Assembly (NCBI GenBank): GCA_945877045.1
Contig: CAMCQW010000051.1
Span: forward strand, 1-10,265
DNA length: 10,265 nt
Direction: 5' to 3'
Source of the DNA: Chryseobacterium gleum
Lineage (GTDB): Bacteria; Bacteroidota; Bacteroidia; Flavobacteriales_D; Crocinitomicaceae
This document shows positions 8,087 through 10,265 of the stretch, piece by piece. The translations under genes and the position numbers were made by a program. Position 1 is the first letter of the stretch. Every line of letters starts with the position of its first letter. The notes under the pieces are model-generated. The model did no database searches and was not told where the DNA came from. It saw only the letters and a program-made list of their open reading frames with translations.

Positions 8087-8743
8087 ATGGCACTTGATAA
8101 AATTGGTATAGCGAAAAGAATTGCGCAAGAATTACGTAACGGGTGGTATGTAAATCTTGGCATTGGAATTCCTACATTGGTTGCAAATTATATCCCCGCA
8201 GGGATTGAAGTGGAATTTCAATCTGAAAATGGCGTGCTTGGAATGGGGCCCTTTCCTTTTGAAGGGGAAGAAGATGCTGATCTAATTAATGCAGGGAAAC
8301 AAACTATAACTACACTTCCCGGCGCTTCATTTTTTGATTCGGCAGACTCCTTTGCGATGATTCGTGGGCAACATGTACAACTGACCGTATTGGGGGCCAT
8401 GGAGGTTTCACAAAATGGTGATATTGCCAATTGGAAAATTCCGGGCAAAATGGTGAAGGGAATGGGTGGTGCAATGGACCTTGTTGCCTCAGCAGATAAT
8501 ATAATTGTCGCAATGATGCACAGTAACAAGGCGGGCGAATCTAAATTATTGAAAAACTGTACGCTTCCTTTAACCGGCGTTGGGTGTGTAAAAAAAGTAG
8601 TTACTGAATTAGCCGTTCTGGAAATCATCGATGGGTCTTTTCACTTAATTGAACGGGCTCCCGGCGTGTCCGTTGAGGAAATTGTAGGCAAAACAGAAGG
8701 GCTGTTAATTGTGCCTAAATTTGTGCCTGAAATGCAACTCTAA
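8087..8743 (+). CDS. scoB: Succinyl-CoA:3-ketoacid CoA-transferase, subunit B
   Basis: This 218-residue cytoplasmic protein is the catalytic beta half of the CoA-transferase. Residues 44-52 (FQSENGVLG) match CoA-transferase signature 2. E47 in SENG is the glutamate that forms the covalent glutamyl-CoA thioester intermediate in this family. Other family blocks are the N-terminal RIAQELRNGWYVNLGIGIPTLV, the GASFFDSADSFAMIRGQHVQLTVLGAMEVS segment and NWKIPGKMVKGMGGAMDLV. Length is normal for a separate B subunit, and both catalytic and binding blocks look intact, so the pair should form an active enzyme with scoA. The ATG starts on the base after the scoA stop. Five bases separate its stop from the TTG start of cysQ. 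The alternative AtoA is possible but less likely given the scoA partner. Confidence 0.94.
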   Translation: MALDKIGIAKRIAQELRNGWYVNLGIGIPTLVANYIPAGIEVEFQSENGVLGMGPFPFEGEEDADLINAGKQTITTLPGASFFDSADSFAMIRGQHVQLTVLGAMEVSQNGDIANWKIPGKMVKGMGGAMDLVASADNIIVAMMHSNKAGESKLLKNCTLPLTGVGCVKKVVTELAVLEIIDGSFHLIERAPGVSVEEIVGKTEGLLIVPKFVPEMQL

Positions 8744-8748
8744 GCCGC

Positions 8749-9555
8749 TTGTTAATCAAAGAAAAATATTTAACAGCCATTCATGCCGCGATAGAGGCCT
8801 CGAAAGAAATAATGCGCATTTACAATGGGGTAATTGACCTTGATTACAAAGAAGATGGCTCTCCCTTAACAAATGCCGATCTAAGTTCTTCAAAAATTAT
8901 TAACGATTATTTGTCTCCTCTAGGATTTCCCATTACAAGCGAAGAAACTATTCATACAAAATACAAGGAAAGGTCGGACTGGGAAAATTGTTGGTGTGTA
9001 GATCCACTTGATGGGACAAAGGAATTTGTTAGTAAAAATGGGGAATTTGCTGTGAATATCGCCTTTATTGAAGGAGAACATCCTGTTTTTGGACTTATTG
9101 CCTCACCAGTATATGAAGAAATACTATTTGGAGGAAAAGAAATGGGGGTTTTTACCTGCGTTTTTAGTGATGTAAATGAACCCTCAAAATGGAAACGTAT
9201 ACCTGAGGGAGATGGCATTAATAATCCCTTAATGATTATTGGGTCAAGAAGCCATCCATCGGAATTAGGAAAAAAATACTATGAAGAAATGCTGCTAGTA
9301 ACGAAGGACCTTGAGTATCTTTCGAAGGGTTCGTCTTTAAAGTTTTTTGATCTTGCGAATGGAAAAGCGGATGTTTATCCTCGCTTTGCACCAACAATGG
9401 AATGGGATATTGCCGCTGGTCAAGCTATTTTAGAGGCTTTGGGAGGCGAAGTAAACCACGCTATAGAAGGAACACGATTGCGATATAACAAAGAAGACCT
9501 TACCAATCCTTTTTTTATAGCAAAAACAAAGGGGTTTATAGCTAGTTATCCATGA
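8749..9555 (+). CDS. cysQ: 3'(2'),5'-bisphosphate nucleotidase CysQ (TTG start)
   Basis: This 268-residue inositol-monophosphatase-fold enzyme dephosphorylates 3'-phosphoadenosine 5'-phosphate (PAP) to AMP, clearing the by-product of sulfate assimilation and sulfonation; it is magnesium-dependent and lithium-sensitive in the family. The metal and substrate motifs are present: DGSPLTNAD, the glutamates E65/E66 in ITSEET, VDPLDGTKEF with D85 and D88, and WDIAAG with D220. DPLDGTKEF rather than DPIDGT favours CysQ over SuhB-type inositol phosphatase. The start is TTG at 8749: an in-frame stop lies at 8728-8730, no ATG or GTG falls between, and the first internal ATG (8812) would cut off the conserved N-terminal helix. 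It follows scoB by five bases and overlaps the next gene by four (ATGA). Other sulfate-assimilation genes, which often accompany cysQ, are not in the window. Confidence 0.93.
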   Translation: MLIKEKYLTAIHAAIEASKEIMRIYNGVIDLDYKEDGSPLTNADLSSSKIINDYLSPLGFPITSEETIHTKYKERSDWENCWCVDPLDGTKEFVSKNGEFAVNIAFIEGEHPVFGLIASPVYEEILFGGKEMGVFTCVFSDVNEPSKWKRIPEGDGINNPLMIIGSRSHPSELGKKYYEEMLLVTKDLEYLSKGSSLKFFDLANGKADVYPRFAPTMEWDIAAGQAILEALGGEVNHAIEGTRLRYNKEDLTNPFFIAKTKGFIASYP

Positions 9556-10265
9556 ATACTAAAATTGTCTTATTATTTATTTTAATTTGCAAATGGGCAA
9601 ATGGGCAAAGTCAATTGGAGCCCCTTGGAACTTATTTTAAAGACCAACTCTTTAAAAAAAATACAAGTGCATCATTTCTCCCAATAAGCAAGAACCAAGA
9701 AAAATGGACGTGTTCATTTGGTGAAAGACAAAACGATACATTGCTCCCCGCCAAAACGAAAAGATTTAGAGACGAGCACCTCATTAAAGTAAAAGGAGAA
9801 GATTTTAAATTGGAAATTTCACCGCTTTTTAACTTTTCTTTGGGAAATGATTTACTAGATTCAAGCAATCAATTTTTATATCAAAATAGCCGTGGAATTA
9901 TAATTTTAGGAGACATCACTCCTCGGTTTTCATTTTCGACCTCCTTTTATGAAAATCAAGCACGATTCAGTTCTTACGAAAGTTCCTACATGAGTGGACA
10001 TGGCGAAATTTATCCTACCATTAATAATCAATACAACGTTCAAAACGCTGTTGTGCCTGGCGCCGCAAGGACAAAACCCTTTAAAAATGGCGGTTTTGAT
10101 TATGGCTACGCTATTGGAAGCTTTGTCTTTCAAGCTACTAAAAATATTACTGTGATAGCAGGAAATAATCAACAATTTATAGGCGCTGGATACCGGTCTC
10201 TATTGCTTTCTGATAATTCCGTTGGCTCACCATATGTCCGGGTTGACTATCAGTTTTTGCCACGT
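9552..10265 (+). CDS. Secreted outer-membrane beta-barrel protein, Wzi/RemB-like, N-terminal part (runs off right edge)
   Basis: An ATG overlapping the cysQ stop opens a frame of 238 codons with no stop up to the last base, so the gene continues beyond the window. The product begins with a type I signal peptide: K4, a hydrophobic core IVLLFILIC, and probable cleavage after WANG before QSQ. C13 is not a lipobox cysteine because the residue before it is I rather than G, A or S. The mature part is rich in alternating polar and aromatic residues typical of outer-membrane strands. The stretch NNQQFIGAGYRSLLLSDNSVG (two pieces: NNQQFIGAGY and RSLLLSDNS), followed by PYVRVDYQF, recalls the block shared by Bacteroidota capsule-assembly Wzi-like proteins and gliding-motility RemB. 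I recognise the family but not which member it is, so no symbol is given. Function (capsule surface assembly or motility) is inference; the start and frame are well supported. Confidence 0.8.
   Translation, partial: MNTKIVLLFILICKWANGQSQLEPLGTYFKDQLFKKNTSASFLPISKNQEKWTCSFGERQNDTLLPAKTKRFRDEHLIKVKGEDFKLEISPLFNFSLGNDLLDSSNQFLYQNSRGIIILGDITPRFSFSTSFYENQARFSSYESSYMSGHGEIYPTINNQYNVQNAVVPGAARTKPFKNGGFDYGYAIGSFVFQATKNITVIAGNNQQFIGAGYRSLLLSDNSVGSPYVRVDYQFLPR
9591..9606 (+). repeat. Perfect 8-base tandem repeat inside the signal-peptide coding region
   Basis: The unit AAATGGGC occurs twice head to tail at 9591-9598 and 9599-9606; GC precedes the first unit and AAAG follows the second, so the flanks extend the pattern slightly on both sides. 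It encodes the end of the signal peptide (K-W-A-N-G-Q) of the partial barrel gene. The unit is not a multiple of three, so gain or loss of one copy would shift the reading frame. Two copies are few for a slippage tract and the repeat may be chance. Confidence 0.6.

Noticed and set aside
8218..8628. 136-codon open frame on the minus strand inside scoB
   Set aside because: It lies wholly antisense to a well-conserved gene with intact motifs, shows no recognisable domain, and is rich in Ser/Pro/Thr/Ile as expected from reading a coding strand backwards.
9632..10175. Two minus-strand open frames at the right edge (9632-9868 and 9930-10175)
   Set aside because: Both are antisense to the open barrel frame that starts at 9552 with a signal peptide and family block; neither shows recognisable features.

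Overview
The window reads as an AT-rich chromosomal segment from a member of the Bacteroidota, most likely a flavobacteria-like lineage. The grounds are the gene order mreB-mreC-mreD-mrdA-rodA, the Bacteroidota style of the PBP2, RodA and PBP1A proteins (for example QQLAKLLF in the glycosyltransferase and an enlarged RodA), the near absence of Shine-Dalgarno sequences, and a Wzi/RemB-like outer-membrane barrel at the right edge. No RNA gene, mobile element, CRISPR array or phage gene is visible. All genes lie on the + strand and fill almost the whole window.

Layout. Positions 1-192 are the C-terminal end of mreB. After a 60-base gap come mreC (253-1095), mreD (1098-1610), mrdA/PBP2 (1617-3482) and rodA (3479-4873), which together are the lateral-wall elongation machine (elongasome). 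A bifunctional class A penicillin-binding protein follows (4898-7384). Three metabolic genes come next: scoA (7388-8086) and scoB (8087-8743), the two subunits of a succinyl-CoA:3-ketoacid CoA-transferase, and cysQ (TTG start, 8749-9555), a 3'(2'),5'-bisphosphate nucleotidase. From 9552 to the right edge runs the first 238 codons of a secreted beta-barrel protein whose end lies outside the window.

How the genes work together. MreB filaments, with the membrane proteins MreC and MreD, position the RodA (glycosyltransferase) / PBP2 (transpeptidase) pair that inserts new peptidoglycan. The class A PBP adds a second polymerising and cross-linking activity. ScoAB moves CoA between succinyl-CoA and acetoacetate, and CysQ removes the by-product 3'-phosphoadenosine 5'-phosphate; neither has an evident mechanistic link to wall growth. 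Gaps between genes after mreC are 24 bases or fewer, with two 4-base ATGA overlaps and one stop/start abutment, so the whole set looks like one transcription unit, with no terminator seen inside it.

This is mostly a well-known kind of region and I see no convincing undescribed system. The points most worth a second look are a cysteine/histidine cluster beside the PBP2 active site that could bind metal, a large membrane insertion in RodA, the tight joining of wall-growth genes to scoAB-cysQ, and the partial outer-membrane barrel gene, which carries a short 8-base tandem repeat in its signal-peptide region.
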